From contig NZ_JAFEUW010000001.1 in NCBI RefSeq assembly GCF_025028335.1, positions 1,922,001-1,986,000 on the forward strand: a stretch of DNA of 64,000 nucleotides, in the 5' to 3' direction. This document shows, piece by piece, positions 1-9,342 of the stretch. Position 1 is the stretch's first letter. The number at the start of each line of letters is the position of its first letter. The DNA is from Brachybacterium sillae. Its GTDB lineage: Bacteria; Actinomycetota; Actinomycetes; Actinomycetales; Dermabacteraceae. The translations under genes and the position numbers were made by a program. Under the pieces are notes generated by a model that saw only the letters and a list, made by a program, of their open reading frames with translations, did not search any database and was not told the origin of the DNA.

Positions 1-663
1 TCCCGAGAGCACCTGGGCGTGCAGGAAGCGGCCGGAGACCTCCGCCACCCAGGAGGCGAGTCGGTCCCACAGGTCGGGACGGGAGCGCATCAGGGCACGG
101 GTGCGCAGGTGGTCGCGGCTGGGCCCGCCCTCGACCATGTAGCTCGCCACGGTGAACGGCGCCCCGGCGAAACCGATCAGCGGGGTGGTGCCGAGTTCCG
201 CGATGCTGCGCCGCACGGCCTCCCGGATCGGCTCCAGCGCCGCCTCGAAGTCCTCGCCGAGCACCGGCAGGGCGTCGATGTCGGCCTCGGTGCGCACCGG
301 GTGGGCGAAGACGGGGCCGCGGCCCGGCTGGATCTCCACCTGCAGCCCGGCGAGCATCACCGGCACGACGATGTCGGAGAAGAAGATCCCCGCATCGACG
401 CGGTGGCGGCGCACCGGCTGGACCGTGATCTCCGCCACCAGATCGGGACGCACGCAGCTGTCGAGCATGCCGATGCCCTCGCGGACCTTCCGGTACTCGG
501 GCAGGGATCGGCCGGCCTGGCGCATGAACCAGACCGACGGCGGGGCGTCCACCGCGTGCCCCAGCAGCCGCTCGACCAGCGGGTCCGCTGCGGGGTCCAC
601 CCCCGTCGCGGAAGCTGACGCGGCGTCACCAAAAAGGGCCTCTGACGTGCCGTTCCGTTCCAT
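1..663 (-). CDS. hemE: Uroporphyrinogen decarboxylase, 3' end cut by window edge
   Basis: Reading the minus strand from the ATG at 663 gives an N-terminal 221 residues of uroporphyrinogen decarboxylase, which removes four acetate carboxyls from uroporphyrinogen III to give coproporphyrinogen III in cytosolic haem synthesis. The family signature PSVWFMRQAGRSLPEYRKVR is present about 40 residues in; its arginines bind substrate carboxylates. Further on are an ADIDALPVL-type segment and a GFAGAPFT motif, both typical of HemE. The family is usually about 350 residues, so roughly the last third lies beyond position 1. It is divergent from hemA with only 50 bp between the starts, so the two haem genes share a promoter region. 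Confidence 0.95.
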   Translation of the reverse strand, partial: MERNGTSEALFGDAASASATGVDPAADPLVERLLGHAVDAPPSVWFMRQAGRSLPEYRKVREGIGMLDSCVRPDLVAEITVQPVRRHRVDAGIFFSDIVVPVMLAGLQVEIQPGRGPVFAHPVRTEADIDALPVLGEDFEAALEPIREAVRRSIAELGTTPLIGFAGAPFTVASYMVEGGPSRDHLRTRALMRSRPDLWDRLASWVAEVSGRFLHAQVLSG

Positions 664-713
664 CGCTCACCATTGTGCACGCTCCGCGTCAGGACCCCGA
701 TACGATCGCGGGC

Positions 714-2066
714 ATGCTCGTCGCCCTCCGCGCCACCCACGAGCGCCTCGACCTCGGGGTGCTCGATGCGCTCACCCGGAACGTCGACGAGCTGGATGCC
801 ACCATCGCCGCCGTCGAGGCCGAACGCGCCGGGGCCGAGGGGACCGAGCCCGTGCTCGACGGCTGGGTCGTGGTCGCCACCTGCAACCGCCTCGAGGTGT
901 ACCTCGACACCCGCCGCTTCCATGACGGCATCGATGTGGTGGTCGAGGCGGTGCACCGCACCAGCGGCCTGGACCGCGAGATGGTGCCGATGTGCTTCGA
1001 GACCGCCGTCGACGCCCCCGTCAGCCAGCACCTGTATGAGGTGACCGCCGGTCTGCGGTCCATCGTGCTGGGGGAGGCGGAGATCGCCGGTCAGGTTCGC
1101 GGCGCCTTCGACCGGGCGCAGTCGGCCGGTCGCACCACGAGCATGTTGCACGACCTGTTCCAGGTGGGGTTCCGGCATGCGAAGCGCGTGGCCCGCGAGG
1201 CCCCCGTCGGTGCCGCGGGCCGCTCCGGGGTGTCGGTGGCCCTGGACCGCGCCGAGACCGCCCTGGCCGCCTCGGGCCGGTCCCTGGTCGGCGCCCGCGT
1301 GCTGATCATCGGCACCGGCGCCTATGCCCGCCTGGGCATCGCCGAGCTGCATCGTCGCGGCGCCGGCATGGTGCAGGTGTTCTCCGGCAGCGGCCGGGCC
1401 GATGGTTTCGCCGAGCGGCATGACGCGCTGGCCGCCGACGATCTGCAGGTGGCGGCGCAGGCCGATCTGATCCTCGCGGCCTCCGGCCGCGGCGCCGTGC
1501 TGCGGCCGCAGCACCTCGCTGACCGCCCCGTGGTGGTGCTGGACCTGGCCCTGCACTCCGATCTCGACCCGGCGGTGCGGGAGCTGCCGCAGGTGCGGGT
1601 GATCGGCCTGGAGGATCTCGCCGTCGGCACCGATGCGGTGGCCGCCCCGGCCCTCGCCACGGCGCAGAGCATCATCGCCGAGGGGGTGGACGCCTTCGGG
1701 GCCCTCCGCCGCGCCCGTCAGGTGGATCCGGCGGTCACCGCGCTGCGGGAGGCCGTCGAGGAGGCCCTCGATGCCGAGTCCAGCCGGTTGCGGCAGACGC
1801 TCTCCGATGAGGCCGCCGACGAGGTGGAGCGCAGCGTCCGACGGGTGATGGCGCGGGTGATGCACGCCCCCACCGCCCGGGCCCGGGAACTCGCCCACAA
1901 CGGCCATGCCGACGAGTACGTGCGGGCGTTCCACACCGTCTTCGGGGTGGATCTCGGCTCGGTGCACGAGGAGAACGTCTCCCACGAGTGGATGCGGCTG
2001 GACCGCACCGTGCCACCGCGGCTGACCGAGGAGACCCGCACCCCTGACCCACAGGAGACCGCATGA
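714..2066 (+). CDS. hemA: Glutamyl-tRNA reductase
   Basis: Reduces glutamyl-tRNA(Glu) to glutamate-1-semialdehyde with NADPH, the first committed step of the C5 haem pathway. The nucleophile motif ATCNRLEVY (catalytic Cys) is present, followed by LRSIVLGEAEIAGQVR, the second hallmark, then a Rossmann NADPH domain (VLIIGTGAYARL) and a C-terminal helical dimerisation region. I chose the ATG at 714 (450 aa) because MLVALRATHERLDL matches the family N terminus; a GTG at 675 in the same frame would add 13 unconserved residues and run closer to hemE. It overlaps the next small gene by 4 bp (ATGA). The Rossmann domain is somewhat diverged, but all catalytic elements are visible. Confidence 0.95.
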   Translation: MLVALRATHERLDLGVLDALTRNVDELDATIAAVEAERAGAEGTEPVLDGWVVVATCNRLEVYLDTRRFHDGIDVVVEAVHRTSGLDREMVPMCFETAVDAPVSQHLYEVTAGLRSIVLGEAEIAGQVRGAFDRAQSAGRTTSMLHDLFQVGFRHAKRVAREAPVGAAGRSGVSVALDRAETALAASGRSLVGARVLIIGTGAYARLGIAELHRRGAGMVQVFSGSGRADGFAERHDALAADDLQVAAQADLILAASGRGAVLRPQHLADRPVVVLDLALHSDLDPAVRELPQVRVIGLEDLAVGTDAVAAPALATAQSIIAEGVDAFGALRRARQVDPAVTALREAVEEALDAESSRLRQTLSDEAADEVERSVRRVMARVMHAPTARARELAHNGHADEYVRAFHTVFGVDLGSVHEENVSHEWMRLDRTVPPRLTEETRTPDPQETA

Positions 2067-2323
2067 GCCCCGCCCCGTCCCATGAGCTCTCGCTGCGGCT
2101 GATCGAGCTGTTGGAGCACGCCGAGCCGACCGACCCGGAGGTGGTGGAGGTCCGCTCCCAGCTGGCGGAGGCCGCCGCCGCGGAGGGCCGCGGCGAGGAC
2201 GCCGTCTACCAGGTCGACGAGCTGGTCAAGGACACCCTGCGCGAGCTCGGTCCCGAGCATGACTCCACCCGGCGGGCGATCGCCGCCCGCGATGCGGTGG
2301 AGCGGGCCGTCGGGATCGTCTGA
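2063..2323 (+). CDS. Small hypothetical protein coupled to hemA
   Basis: An 86-residue acidic, helix-rich cytosolic protein without signal peptide or membrane segment. Its ATG overlaps the hemA stop as ATGA, and an AGGAG lies about 8 bp upstream, so translational coupling is likely. The sequence, with repeated Glu-Leu/Ala spacing and the segment YQVDELVKDTLRELG, looks like a short helical hairpin reminiscent of tetratricopeptide units, but no known family is recognised. Position suggests expression with hemA; no function is assigned. Confidence 0.7.
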   Translation: MSPAPSHELSLRLIELLEHAEPTDPEVVEVRSQLAEAAAAEGRGEDAVYQVDELVKDTLRELGPEHDSTRRAIAARDAVERAVGIV

Positions 2324-2354
2324 GCGCGCCCGGGCACGACCGCGCGCACCCCCG

Positions 2355-3644
2355 TCAGGCGCCCGCGCCGGACAGCACCGCCCGGCACGCCCGCTGCAGC
2401 AGCTCCGGGTCGACCGTCGCGCACATCTCCCGCGCGGAGTGCATGCTCAGCAGGGTGATGCCGACGTCCACGGTGGTCATGCCCAGTCGCGTGGCGGTGA
2501 TCGGTCCGATGGTGGAGCCGCAGGGCATGGCGTTGTTCGAGACGAACCGCTGCACCGGCACCTCGACGGACTCGCAGGCGGCGAGGAATGCCGCCGCCCC
2601 GACGGCGTCGGTGGCGTAGCGCTGCTGCGCGTTGATCTTCAGCATGGGGCCGCCGCCCAGGCGCGGCCGTGCCACCGGGTCGTGGCGCTCCAGGTAGTTC
2701 GGGTGGGCGGCGTGCCCGGCGTCGGCGCTGACCACCAGCGACTGCGCGAACACACGTCGCAGCGAGGCATCATCACCACCGAGCGCGGCGTGCATCCGCA
2801 CCAGGACGTCCTCCAGGAAGGGGCCACCGGCCCCGGAGCGCGTGGCGGAGCCGACCTCTTCGTGGTCGTTGGCGACCATCACTGCGATCGGCGCGGGGCC
2901 CGCCTGCTCGGCGCGGGCCACGGCGATCAGGGCCTCCACTTCGGCGTGCACGGAGACGAGGTTGTCGAGGCGGGGGCTCGCGAGGAACTCCTCGTCGGCG
3001 CCGAACAGCGCCGGCTCCTGCGCGGGCACAGTGAGCACATCGGTGGCGAGCACGTCGTCGGCGGCCACCCCGGCGGCCTCGGCGAGCACCTGCATCGGGT
3101 CGATGTCTCCGAGCCCCAGCACCGGCTGCAGATGCCGTTGCGGGTCCAGCTTCAGGCCCTCGCTGTTGACCTGCCGGTCCAGGTGCACCGCCAGTTGCGG
3201 CACCCGCAGCACGGGGCCGGTCTCCACCAGCACCTCACGGCCGTCGCGCAGCACCAGCCGCCCCGCCAGACGCAGCTCCCGATCCAGCCACGAGTTCAGC
3301 AGCGGTCCGCCGTAGATCTCCACCCCCACCTGGGCGAACCCCTCCGCACCCAGCCGCGGCAGCGGCTTCAGCTTCAGGGCGGGGGAATCGGTGTGGGAGC
3401 CGACGATCCGCAACGGCGTGTCGGCCCCGGCGCCCTGCGGCAGATGCCAGGCGATGATCGAGCCATCCCGCACCACGTACCGGTCGCCGTCGACCGCCGT
3501 CCAGTCCTCGCGCTCGTCGAGCCGGGTGAACCCGGCGGCCTCGAGACGCCGCGCGGCCTCCGCGACCGCGTGGAAGGAGCTCGGGGAGGCGGTGACGAAA
3601 TCGGCGAGGTCCAGGGCGGTGGCGCGGGCGTCGGCGGTGATCAT
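2355..3644 (-). CDS. M18 family aminopeptidase
   Basis: A 429-residue zinc aminopeptidase of the M18 (aspartyl aminopeptidase, ApeB/PepC-like) family that removes N-terminal residues from peptides in the cytosol. Metal-ligand motifs are in place: GSHTDSPAL (His, Asp), NDHEEVGS (Glu pair), VSADAGHAAHPN (Asp) and a late GSTIGPI segment. The start MITADARATALDL at 3644 matches the family N terminus; an upstream extension to 3779 lies within the preceding gene and is rejected. It overlaps the stop of the DUF6541-like gene by 4 bp (ATGA), so it is the last cistron of a minus-strand operon with the two membrane proteins. Convergent with the small gene downstream of hemA. Confidence 0.92.
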   Translation of the reverse strand: MITADARATALDLADFVTASPSSFHAVAEAARRLEAAGFTRLDEREDWTAVDGDRYVVRDGSIIAWHLPQGAGADTPLRIVGSHTDSPALKLKPLPRLGAEGFAQVGVEIYGGPLLNSWLDRELRLAGRLVLRDGREVLVETGPVLRVPQLAVHLDRQVNSEGLKLDPQRHLQPVLGLGDIDPMQVLAEAAGVAADDVLATDVLTVPAQEPALFGADEEFLASPRLDNLVSVHAEVEALIAVARAEQAGPAPIAVMVANDHEEVGSATRSGAGGPFLEDVLVRMHAALGGDDASLRRVFAQSLVVSADAGHAAHPNYLERHDPVARPRLGGGPMLKINAQQRYATDAVGAAAFLAACESVEVPVQRFVSNNAMPCGSTIGPITATRLGMTTVDVGITLLSMHSAREMCATVDPELLQRACRAVLSGAGA

Positions 3645-5632
3645 CCGATCATTGAACCATCGGGGCCGCGGCAGGGCAGGATCTCCCACAGGGAGGCGTC
3701 CCCGACGCGTGCCACCTCGCGAGCGGCCCCGGTCTCCGCGATCTCGTTGAGTCCGGTGTAGGTGGCCCGCTTGTCCCACAGCTCGTCAGGTCCGAAGTCC
3801 AGGGCGTAGTCCACGCCGAGCTGCTGCGCGGCCAGACACACCTCGGGGTCGGTCGCGGCCTCGTCGAGTCGGGCGTTCAGCAGGTGCACCCGGGGCTCGG
3901 CCTCGAAGCTGACGAAGGTGTTGAGCACCTGCCGGTCGCCGATCGCATAGGCGAGGGAGCTGCCGTTCCAGGCGTTGGTGGCGATGATGGCGTCCTCGGG
4001 GACCAGCTGCGGCAGCTGCTCCAACAGGGCCCGTTCATCGGGGGTGAGGAGGTCCTCGGAGGCCCATTGGCGCCCGGCGGGGTCATCGTTCACCCGGGCG
4101 GCGGGGGAGAGCGTCCCGGCGAGCACCAGCGCCACCGCGGCTGCCACCACCGCCGGCCACGGCAGACGCAGCCGTGGACGCCACTGGCGCACCAGGTGCA
4201 CCAGGGAGTCGGCGCCCGCCCCGATCAGCGGGATCCCCAGCAGAGGCAGCAGGGCGGCGATGCGGTAGATGTCGCTGTACCAGGGGCCGGTCAGCTCGTA
4301 CCGCAGTTCGGCGTCCTGACCGGCCGCCGCCAGCCAGTACATCGCCACGGCCGCCGCGAACCCGGCACCGAGCCAGCGACCCTTCCCCCACAGCAGCAGC
4401 GCGGCGCCGGCGACGATCACCAGCACGAGGACGACGGTGACCGGTGTGGCCATGTTCCCGGCCAGGGACAGTCCCTGCCACACGGCGTGGCGGCCCCAGG
4501 TGTTCGCCTCCCAGATCGCTGATTCCCGGGACACCCGGAACGCGGGCCACACCCACTGGGCGGCGCCGATCGCCACCACCGCCGGCAGCAGCGCCCGCAG
4601 CAGGGCTCCGCTGCGCCGCACCCAGTGGTGGCGGTCCCACAGCAGGTCGGTGAGCCGCGCGAGGGTCAGCCACACCAGCACCGGCACGCCGAGGGTGAGG
4701 GCGGAGAAGACCGTCTGCGGATGGGAGGCGACGGCGGCGAGGACCACGAGCGGGGTGAGGACGATCAGGGCCGCGGCGGACAGGCGCTGCCGCGCCACCG
4801 GGACATGCCCGACGACCTGCAGCATCATCAGCATCAGCGCGGGCAGCAGGCTGGTGCCGAGCAGGTAGGGCAGCAGCAGACCCCACGACATCATCCATTG
4901 CGGGAACGTCAGGGCGATCCCCGCCAGAGCGCCCGTGATGAACAGCCCGACGGGCCCGGCGGTGGTGCCGGTGCGCACCAGGGCGACCGCGCCGATCGGC
5001 CACACCAGTGCCCCCAGCATCAGCATCAGCACATTGCTGGCCAGGACGATGTCCCCGGTGTTCAGCTGCGCCACCAGGGACGCCAGCTGGTGCCAGGCCG
5101 CCGGGTAGTAGGTCGCCCGCCCGGGCAGACGGGTCATCGCGCCGACCGTCCAGGCGGAGGCGTCCTGATGCTCCAGCACCCACCGCACCGCGTTGAGGTG
5201 GAAGATCGCGTCGTAGGTCTGGCTGACCTGGTCGATCCGCCCCATCAGCAGCAGCGCCCGGGTGATGACGGTCGCGGCGCCGAGACCGACGCCCCCGAGG
5301 ATCGCGGCCTGCACCACCCGGCGGTCCGGACCGACGGCGCGGGACCCGCCGCGGGGGACGTCGCGCCGATGCCGTGCGCTGATCCAGCGCACCACCCAGG
5401 CGGGCAGGGCGATCAGCAGACCGAGCACCAGCGGGGAGGCGGGGGTCCACGGGATGCCTTCGCGGGAGCCGAGCTCGGCCGCGACGGTGACGATGCCGGT
5501 GGAGACCGCCGGCAGCAGCGCCACGGCGGTGAGGGGCCGGGGGCGCAGGGCCGCCACCAGCGGCAGTCCGGGGAGGGTCAGCACGGCGCAGGCGGCGACG
5601 ACGCTGAGGACGAGGGTCAGGACCAGATCCAC
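3641..5632 (-). CDS. Polytopic membrane protein, DUF6541-like
   Basis: A 663-residue membrane protein with at least a dozen hydrophobic segments from the first residues (LVLTLVLSVVAACAVLTLPG) to about residue 490, followed by a soluble, presumably extracytoplasmic C-terminal domain of about 150 residues. Layout, length and the C-terminal region (IATNAWNGSSLAYAIG) resemble actinobacterial DUF6541 proteins, which look like GT-C-type glycosyltransferases and often sit near surface-polysaccharide genes. The GTG start at 5632 has a GGAGGT ribosome site 5 bp upstream. It lies 34 bp after the acyltransferase gene and overlaps the aminopeptidase gene, so it is probably co-transcribed with both. A cell-envelope glycan role is inference; the catalytic chemistry is unknown. 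Confidence 0.75.
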   Translation of the reverse strand: MDLVLTLVLSVVAACAVLTLPGLPLVAALRPRPLTAVALLPAVSTGIVTVAAELGSREGIPWTPASPLVLGLLIALPAWVVRWISARHRRDVPRGGSRAVGPDRRVVQAAILGGVGLGAATVITRALLLMGRIDQVSQTYDAIFHLNAVRWVLEHQDASAWTVGAMTRLPGRATYYPAAWHQLASLVAQLNTGDIVLASNVLMLMLGALVWPIGAVALVRTGTTAGPVGLFITGALAGIALTFPQWMMSWGLLLPYLLGTSLLPALMLMMLQVVGHVPVARQRLSAAALIVLTPLVVLAAVASHPQTVFSALTLGVPVLVWLTLARLTDLLWDRHHWVRRSGALLRALLPAVVAIGAAQWVWPAFRVSRESAIWEANTWGRHAVWQGLSLAGNMATPVTVVLVLVIVAGAALLLWGKGRWLGAGFAAAVAMYWLAAAGQDAELRYELTGPWYSDIYRIAALLPLLGIPLIGAGADSLVHLVRQWRPRLRLPWPAVVAAAVALVLAGTLSPAARVNDDPAGRQWASEDLLTPDERALLEQLPQLVPEDAIIATNAWNGSSLAYAIGDRQVLNTFVSFEAEPRVHLLNARLDEAATDPEVCLAAQQLGVDYALDFGPDELWDKRATYTGLNEIAETGAAREVARVGDASLWEILPCRGPDGSMIG

Positions 5633-5666
5633 AGCACCTCCTGCCTGCGCTCGAACCGGCCAGGCG

Positions 5667-7967
5667 TCATGGTACGGGAGGGCTCTGCCGCAGGCGCTCC
5701 GTGACGACCGGCTCCAGCGCCTCCTCGGTGAAGGTGCGAGTGAGGTGGTCGTCGTCGAGGTACACCTGGATGGTCCCCAGGACGGGGGAGCAGCGGCCGT
5801 CGGGGCAGATGGTGTCGCTCAGATCGAGGGTGGTGACGCGGGCTCCCTCGGCCCCGGTGAGGGTGGCGAGCGGCGCCAGGGGATCTGCGGGGGCGAGCTT
5901 CTCCGCGGCGGGGGCGCCGCAGGCGGCGTCGGCATCGGCGGGGGAGCCACCGGATTCGAGCACGTCCTCGGCGCAGGCGAACTGGTCCTGCGGCCACCGG
6001 GGCGTGTCGCGCAGGGCCAGCACGGAGGTGCCGCGGTCCAGCACCGCCTGGATCGCCTCCGCGGTGCCGACGGGCAGCGTCTCAGCAGGGCCGTCCGGTG
6101 AGGTCTGGGAGGCGGTGGTCGCGACCAGCACCGGATCGACCTGCTGCAGGTAGCTCTGCGCCCAGCCCTCGTATCCGGCGCAGTAGGCGCCGATGCCGGG
6201 GTTGCGGGTGAAGGGGCAGCCGTCCATGTGGATGTTGACCAGCATCCAGCCGCGTTCGGAGGCGTAGGTCTCCAGCGCCGGGATGAACTGGCGGGCGTGG
6301 GAGCTGCCCACCACCACCATCACCCCTGTCACGGTGGCGGACGCCGGCAGGGACATCTGGCAGTGGGTGTGGGGGAAGTCGGTGGGAGGGTCGTAGCGGC
6401 CCGCGCACTCGTGCGGCAGGGTCGGCCATTCGCGGTCGAGCTGCCAGCCGTGCGGCACGACCTCCGCGGGCGGTGTGGTGAGCACACCGTCGGAGGCGAT
6501 CGACCGGGCCTCCGGTGCCGGGGTGCGGGCCAGCGCGGTCCGCCATCCGACAGTGCCGCCGACGATCAGGGCGATGCTGGTGACGGCGACGGCGAGCGCC
6601 CGGGGCCAGCGGGCGTCGAGCCAGGCGGAGCGACGGATCGGGGCATCCACCAGGCGGGTCAGCAACCACGCCAGCAGTGCCGAGGCGGCCAGCACCACCG
6701 TGCCGTCGAGCAGCCCGGCGCGGGGCAGCCCGGCGCTGGCCAGCCACAGCACCAGCACCGGCCAGTGCACCAGGTAGAAGGCGTACGAGATGTCGCCGAG
6801 CCAGCGCATCGGCCGGGACGACAGCACCCGGTCGGCCCCCCACCGGGTGCCGGAGTGCCCGGCGATGACGATCAGGGAGGCCGCCGCCAGCGGCCACAGT
6901 GCGATCCACCCGGGGAAGGCACCGCGCACGTCCAGCAGCAGACCGACGGCGAGCAGCGCCGCCACCCCGACCCACCCGAGCAGCGCCCGCAGCACCCGCC
7001 CGCGTGGCGGCTCCCCCTCCTCGGGACGGCGCGCCCCGAGGGCGCGGTCGATCACCGGCAGCAGCAGCGCCAGCAGCGTGCCCGCGGCGAACTCCCACAC
7101 CCGGGTGAGGGTGTCGAAGTACGCGACGGGCTGGTTCGCGGCGGTCTCCACCACCGACCAGGTGAGCGACGCCGCCCCGATCAGACCGAACAGGACGGTG
7201 AGCACCAGGACGGGACGGCCGGTGCGCCGCGCGATCGGGGAGACGAGCAGCACCAGCAGCGGCCACAGCAGGAACAGCTGCCCCTGCACCGACAGCGACC
7301 AGAAGTGCTGCAGCGGGGAGGCGGCACCGGCATCGCGGGCCTCGTAGTCGACGGCCGCCCGGATCAGTTCGAGGTTCTGCACGTACAGCACGGAGGCGAC
7401 ACCCTGCCGCTGCACCGCGTCCCACAGCGACGGCGGCAGCAGCCAGGCGGTGGCCGCGAGGGTCGCGGCGATGGTCACGGCGGCCGGCGGCAGCAGACGC
7501 TTGAAGGTGCGCACCCAGTACCGCGGCACCGCCAGCGGGCGCCCGGCCACCAGGCGCCGCCGGAACGTGCGGGTGAGGAAGAACGCCGACAGGAACAGGA
7601 AGACGTCGACCCCGCCGGAGACCCGTCCCAACCACACGTGGTACGCGGCGACCAGCGCGATCGCGAGGGCCCGCAGGCCGTGCAGCTCCGCCCGGAACAG
7701 GTTCAGGGCGGCGGCATCCGCCGGCGGTGCGGTGGTGCGGTCGGTCTGTCGGGCGGCCCGCTCCGTGGACCAGGCGTCCTCCCCGGCGCTCTCGGAGGCG
7801 AGGTCGTCCTCCTCGGCCTCCTGGAGCCAGGGATCGGCGGGGTCGGGCTCCGGCTCGGGATCGTTGAGCCACAGCGCGAGGTCTCCCGCCGGCGGCTCCT
7901 CCCACCAGGGGTTCTCCGCCCGCGCCTCAGGTCGGCCGGGCAGGCGGCCGGCGGGGTCGGAGCTCAC
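5667..7967 (-). CDS. Acyltransferase-3 / SGNH fusion membrane protein
   Basis: A 766-residue protein of the OafA/YrhL class that O-acetylates surface polysaccharides or peptidoglycan. It has an unusually long acidic cytosolic N tail (residues 1-90), then an acyltransferase-3 domain of about ten helices starting near ELHGLRALAIALVAAYHVW (catalytic-region His 110) with RRLLP-type loops, and a C-terminal extracytoplasmic SGNH domain. The SGNH nucleophile block is VVVGSSHARQ and the terminal Asp-x-x-His is seen as DDDHLT. A GTG start at 7967 lies 58 bp from the divergent tgt start. It heads the operon with the DUF6541-like protein, suggesting both act on one surface glycan (inference). The acceptor cannot be read from sequence. 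Confidence 0.88.
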   Translation of the reverse strand: MSSDPAGRLPGRPEARAENPWWEEPPAGDLALWLNDPEPEPDPADPWLQEAEEDDLASESAGEDAWSTERAARQTDRTTAPPADAAALNLFRAELHGLRALAIALVAAYHVWLGRVSGGVDVFLFLSAFFLTRTFRRRLVAGRPLAVPRYWVRTFKRLLPPAAVTIAATLAATAWLLPPSLWDAVQRQGVASVLYVQNLELIRAAVDYEARDAGAASPLQHFWSLSVQGQLFLLWPLLVLLVSPIARRTGRPVLVLTVLFGLIGAASLTWSVVETAANQPVAYFDTLTRVWEFAAGTLLALLLPVIDRALGARRPEEGEPPRGRVLRALLGWVGVAALLAVGLLLDVRGAFPGWIALWPLAAASLIVIAGHSGTRWGADRVLSSRPMRWLGDISYAFYLVHWPVLVLWLASAGLPRAGLLDGTVVLAASALLAWLLTRLVDAPIRRSAWLDARWPRALAVAVTSIALIVGGTVGWRTALARTPAPEARSIASDGVLTTPPAEVVPHGWQLDREWPTLPHECAGRYDPPTDFPHTHCQMSLPASATVTGVMVVVGSSHARQFIPALETYASERGWMLVNIHMDGCPFTRNPGIGAYCAGYEGWAQSYLQQVDPVLVATTASQTSPDGPAETLPVGTAEAIQAVLDRGTSVLALRDTPRWPQDQFACAEDVLESGGSPADADAACGAPAAEKLAPADPLAPLATLTGAEGARVTTLDLSDTICPDGRCSPVLGTIQVYLDDDHLTRTFTEEALEPVVTERLRQSPPVP

Positions 7968-8025
7968 AGTGCGTCAGCCTACGGCAGGTGCGCCCATCGT
8001 CCACCGCGCGTGGGAGCATGACGCG

Positions 8026-9327
8026 GTGACTGCTGAGACGGACCCCACGACCCCGCCGGCCCCCTCCCCGGAGGACGTCGGCTTCCGCATCACCGCCCAG
8101 GACGGGCAGAAGGCCCGCGCCGGCGTCATCACCACACCCCACGGGGACATCGCCACCCCCGCCTTCATCCCGGTCGGCACCAAGGCCACGGTGAAGGCGG
8201 TGCTGCCGGAGGCGGTCCGTGACCTCGGCGCCCAGGCGGTGCTCGCGAACGCCTACCACCTCTACCTGCAGCCGGGGCACGACCTGGTCGATGAGGCCGG
8301 CGGTCTGGGCGCCTTCATGAACTGGCCCGGCCCCACCTACACCGACTCCGGCGGCTTCCAGGTGATGAGCCTCGGCGCCGGGTTCAAGAAGGTCCTCTCC
8401 AGCGAGTTCTCGGGTGGGGAGAAGGCCCGCACCGCCTCCGGGGAGGATGACGCCGTCGCCGAGGGCAAGGAGCGCCTGGCGCATGTCGACGACGACGGCG
8501 TCACCTTCCGCTCGTTCATCAACGGCGACGTGCACCGCTTCACTCCGGAGATCTCCCTGCAGATCCAGCACGGCCTCGGGGCCGACATCATGTTCGCCTT
8601 CGATGAGCTCACCACGCTCATGAACTCTCGCGCCTACCAGGAGCGCGCCCTGGAGCGCACCCACCTCTGGGCCATCCGGTGTCTCGCCGAGCACGCGCGA
8701 CTCACCGCCGAGCGCACCCACCGCCCCTACCAGCAGCTCTGGGGCGTGATCCAGGGCGCCCAGTACGAGGACCTGCGCCGCAAGGCCGCCCGGGACCTCT
8801 CTGCCCTGCGGGTCCCCGCCGCCGACGGCCGCGAGTGGGCCTTCGACGGGTTCGGCATCGGCGGTGCCCTGGAGAAGGAGAATCTCGGCACGATCGTCGG
8901 CTGGGTGACCGATGAGCTGCCGGCCGAGCGGCCGCGGCACCTGCTGGGGATCAGTGAGGTCGACGACCTGTTCGTGGCGGTCGCCGCAGGCGCCGACACC
9001 TTCGACTGCGTCTCGCCGTCCCGGGTGGCGCGCAACAGCGCGGTGTACACCCGCACGGGCCGCGTGAACCTCACCGGCTCCCGGTACCGGCGGCAGTTCG
9101 CGCCGATCGACGACACCTGCGACTGCTACACCTGCACCCACTTCACGGCGGCGTACATCCACCACCTGTTCCGCGCCAAGGAGATGCTCTCCTCCACCCT
9201 GTGCACGATCCACAACGAGCGGTTCGTGGTGCGGCTGGTCGACGCCATCCGCGCCAGCATCACCGCCGGGGAGTTCGACGCCTTCCGGGAGGAGACCACC
9301 GGCGCCTACTACGGCGAGGCCCGCTAG
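8026..9327 (+). CDS. tgt: tRNA-guanine transglycosylase
   Basis: Exchanges guanine-34 of GUN-anticodon tRNAs for preQ1 (bacterial type), leading to queuosine. The 433-residue protein shows TPAFIPVGTKATVK near the N terminus, the active-site Asp region YTDSGGFQVMSLG, the nucleophile region DTFDCVSPSRVARN and the zinc site CDCYTCTHF followed by HH. GTG at 8026 gives the family-length protein; longer in-frame upstream sequence overlaps the divergent acyltransferase. The stop codon TAG (9325-9327) is part of the CTAG at which an IS5-family element is inserted, so the coding region is intact but its 3' flank is replaced by IS sequence. Queuosine synthesis genes are not in the window. Confidence 0.96.
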   Translation: MTAETDPTTPPAPSPEDVGFRITAQDGQKARAGVITTPHGDIATPAFIPVGTKATVKAVLPEAVRDLGAQAVLANAYHLYLQPGHDLVDEAGGLGAFMNWPGPTYTDSGGFQVMSLGAGFKKVLSSEFSGGEKARTASGEDDAVAEGKERLAHVDDDGVTFRSFINGDVHRFTPEISLQIQHGLGADIMFAFDELTTLMNSRAYQERALERTHLWAIRCLAEHARLTAERTHRPYQQLWGVIQGAQYEDLRRKAARDLSALRVPAADGREWAFDGFGIGGALEKENLGTIVGWVTDELPAERPRHLLGISEVDDLFVAVAAGADTFDCVSPSRVARNSAVYTRTGRVNLTGSRYRRQFAPIDDTCDCYTCTHFTAAYIHHLFRAKEMLSSTLCTIHNERFVVRLVDAIRASITAGEFDAFREETTGAYYGEAR

Positions 9328-9342
9328 GGCGTGTTGTCAAAC
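9327..9342 (+). repeat. IS left terminal inverted repeat
   Basis: The 16-bp gggcgtgttgtcaaac pairs with the right end of the element with three mismatches. It begins with the last base of the tgt stop codon and contains the transposase stop (TGA on the minus strand at 9337-9339). Confidence 0.85.

Noticed and set aside
357-1985. A 542-residue minus-strand frame opposite hemA
   Set aside because: High-GC antisense shadow of hemA and hemE; no domain similarity and the plus-strand HemA reading is unequivocal.
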